Assembly: GCA_038040285.1 (NCBI GenBank) | Contig: JBBPIN010000060.1 | Location: 1 to 7,915, forward strand | Source of the DNA: Mayfieldus sp038040285 | Lineage (GTDB): Bacteria; Actinomycetota; Thermoleophilia; Solirubrobacterales; 70-9 | DNA: 7,915 nt | Direction: 5' to 3' | In this document: positions 7,040-7,915 of the stretch, piece by piece | Numbering within the stretch: the stretch's first letter is position 1 | How the letters are laid out: each line of letters starts with the position of its first letter | The notes under the pieces: generated by a model | Databases searched by the model: none | Seen by the model: only the letters and a program-made list of their open reading frames with translations | Told to the model about the DNA's origin: nothing | Translations under genes and position numbers: made by a program

Positions 7040-7758
7040 GCCGCCAGTGCGCCTCCCGCTCCGGCCAACGGCAACTCCAGCACCGCCACCGAGCCGCGCT
7101 CGGAGCGCTGCAGGGCGAAGCGCCCCCGGTGCGCCGCGGCCACCGAACGCACCACCTCGAGGCCGTGGCCGTGGCGGCGGCGGCCGGTGAGACGCCCGAT
7201 CACCTCCGCTGGTGCGCCGGTCCTCGACGCCGGTCGCGCCGCATACCCGTCATCGGTGACCGAGATCCGCAGCCGGTCCCCCGCAGCCCGCGCCTCGACG
7301 ACCACGTTCGGCCCGCCATGCTCCAGCGCGTTGACGATCAGGTTGTCGAGCGCCTGCGAGAGGCGCACCGGATCGGCGATCACCGGCGCCCCACCCGCTC
7401 GCCAGCGCAGCACAATCGAGCCACCACAGACCTTGGCCCGAGCCCGCCAGCGGCCCACTGCCCCGCCTACAAGCTCGTGACAGGAGACCAGGCGCCGCGC
7501 CTCGCCGGCGCCACCATTGATCTCGCGATCGAGCTGCGCGAGCGCGGCGATCGCCAGCTCCAGCGGCGCCGACGATCCGGCGGCAAGCGGCGCCCGTGGT
7601 GCGAACGACAACAGCTGGAGCGGTCGACGAAGCTCGTGTAGAGCACGATTCAGTGCCTCGCGCCTTCGCCCGGCCCGCAGGCGCTCGCCGACCAGGACCA
7701 TCGCCAGGGCGCCCGCGAACGGCAAACCCGCCACGAGCGTGTCGGCCACCGGGCTCAT
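7036..7758 (-). CDS. Small sensor histidine kinase, one TM segment
   Basis: This 240-residue histidine kinase has no evident sensor domain. One hydrophobic segment at about 7-24 precedes a short basic linker. The phospho-acceptor site is HELRRPLQLL with His41, the H-box of an HisKA-type dimerisation helix. The ATP-binding domain has an N-box ALDNLIVNALEHGG (136-149, Asn139 and Asn143), a G1-type VTDDG (167-171) and a G2-type GHGLEVVRSVAAAHRG (197-212). Catalytic features are therefore intact. The start chosen is the ATG at 7758, which overlaps as ATGA the stop of the upstream frame that ends like a response regulator. A GTG 30 nt earlier (7788) would run into that gene. The stop overlaps the cpaB start in the same way. 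The signal may be membrane-borne or come from a partner; regulation of pilus genes is inferred from context only. Confidence 0.9.
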   Translation of the reverse strand: MSPVADTLVAGLPFAGALAMVLVGERLRAGRRREALNRALHELRRPLQLLSFAPRAPLAAGSSAPLELAIAALAQLDREINGGAGEARRLVSCHELVGGAVGRWRARAKVCGGSIVLRWRAGGAPVIADPVRLSQALDNLIVNALEHGGPNVVVEARAAGDRLRISVTDDGYAARPASRTGAPAEVIGRLTGRRRHGHGLEVVRSVAAAHRGRFALQRSERGSVAVLELPLAGAGGALAA

Positions 7759-7915
7759 CCGTCGATCAGCCGGTAACCGACGGCGCACTCGCTAATCGTC
7801 CTGAGCAGCAGCGACTTGGCCTGTTGGCTCCGGCTGCATGAGCTGTCGCTTTCACGCGAATGGGCTATCTGCTTCGCTCCAGTAGCCTCCACATCTAGTG
7901 GATGTCACGCAGGGA
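7755..7915 (-). pseudogene. Degraded 3' end of OmpR-type response regulator
   Basis: Directly upstream of the kinase, a frame ending at the TGA 7757-7755 reads LLLRTISECAVGYRLIDG, matching the VxxVGYRL hairpin that closes OmpR/PhoB winged-helix domains. Before it, SRESDSSCSRSQQ lines up with the usual SRTVDSHASRLRR recognition helix, with many changed positions. Going upstream, this frame meets TGA at 7907-7905. Fragments plausible for the same domain appear in the other two frames: GGYWSEADS at about 7881-7855, and SLRDI at the very edge (7915-7901). Third positions are G/C-rich near the 3' end but become mixed beyond about 7855. The gene is either a decayed regulator or has uncorrected indels at a contig edge. 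Alternatively, a 45-codon ORF could start at the GTG 7892, but no ribosome-binding site supports it. The receiver domain, if any, lies outside the window. Confidence 0.5.

Noticed and set aside
7891..7905. Inverted repeat ACATC-TAGTG-GATGT as an operator or attachment site
   Set aside because: A 5-bp stem is short, an overlapping CCAC/GTGG pairing competes with it, and it lies in a region that looks like damaged coding sequence. No second copy seen.
7790..7915. RNA gene in the lower-GC tail
   Set aside because: No cloverleaf, CCA end, T-loop motif or tmRNA-like ends found on either strand. The response-regulator-like reading explains part of it better.

Overview
The window is GC-rich (estimated well above 65%), with strong G/C bias at third codon positions, GTG starts and 4-nt stop/start overlaps. 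These traits, with a Tad-type secretion ATPase and two TadB/TadC-like membrane proteins, suggest a high-GC actinomycetote. A deep branch such as Thermoleophilia (Solirubrobacterales) is my guess by style only; there is no rRNA or marker phylogeny here.

Layout. (1) 3-800 (+): two-TM membrane protein of unknown function. Its stop interlocks with that of the convergent tadC-like gene in one CTAG. (2) 797-3670 (-): tadA, tadB-like and tadC-like genes, the ATPase and two inner-membrane platform proteins of a Tad/Flp pilus or related type IV filament machine. (3) 3716-5146 (-): pyruvate kinase, 45 nt upstream of tadA in the same direction. (4) 5242-5745 (+): a macro-domain (ADP-ribose-binding) protein, divergent from pyruvate kinase. 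(5) 5747-6355 (-): a DUF1684-family gene broken by two compensating frameshifts, convergent with the macro gene at 1 nt spacing. (6) 6374-7915 (-): a tightly coupled operon. The C-terminus of a response-regulator-like gene, apparently degraded or mis-sequenced, is followed by a small histidine kinase and then a CpaB/RcpC-like SAF-domain pilus protein, joined by two ATGA overlaps.

How they may work together. TadA, TadB and TadC form the cytoplasmic motor and membrane platform. The CpaB-like protein would act in the envelope part of the same machine, although its gene lies about 2.7 kb away behind metabolic genes. The two-component genes fused translationally to it could regulate pilus assembly; this is inferred from gene order only. 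No Flp pilin, TadE/F pseudopilin, TadZ/CpaE, secretin or prepilin peptidase is visible here.

I found no tRNA, rRNA, CRISPR array, insertion sequence or convincing intrinsic terminator. No stretch over 300 bases lacks a gene. The most notable points are the kinase-CpaB operon, the double frameshift in the DUF1684 gene and the broken response-regulator end at the window edge.
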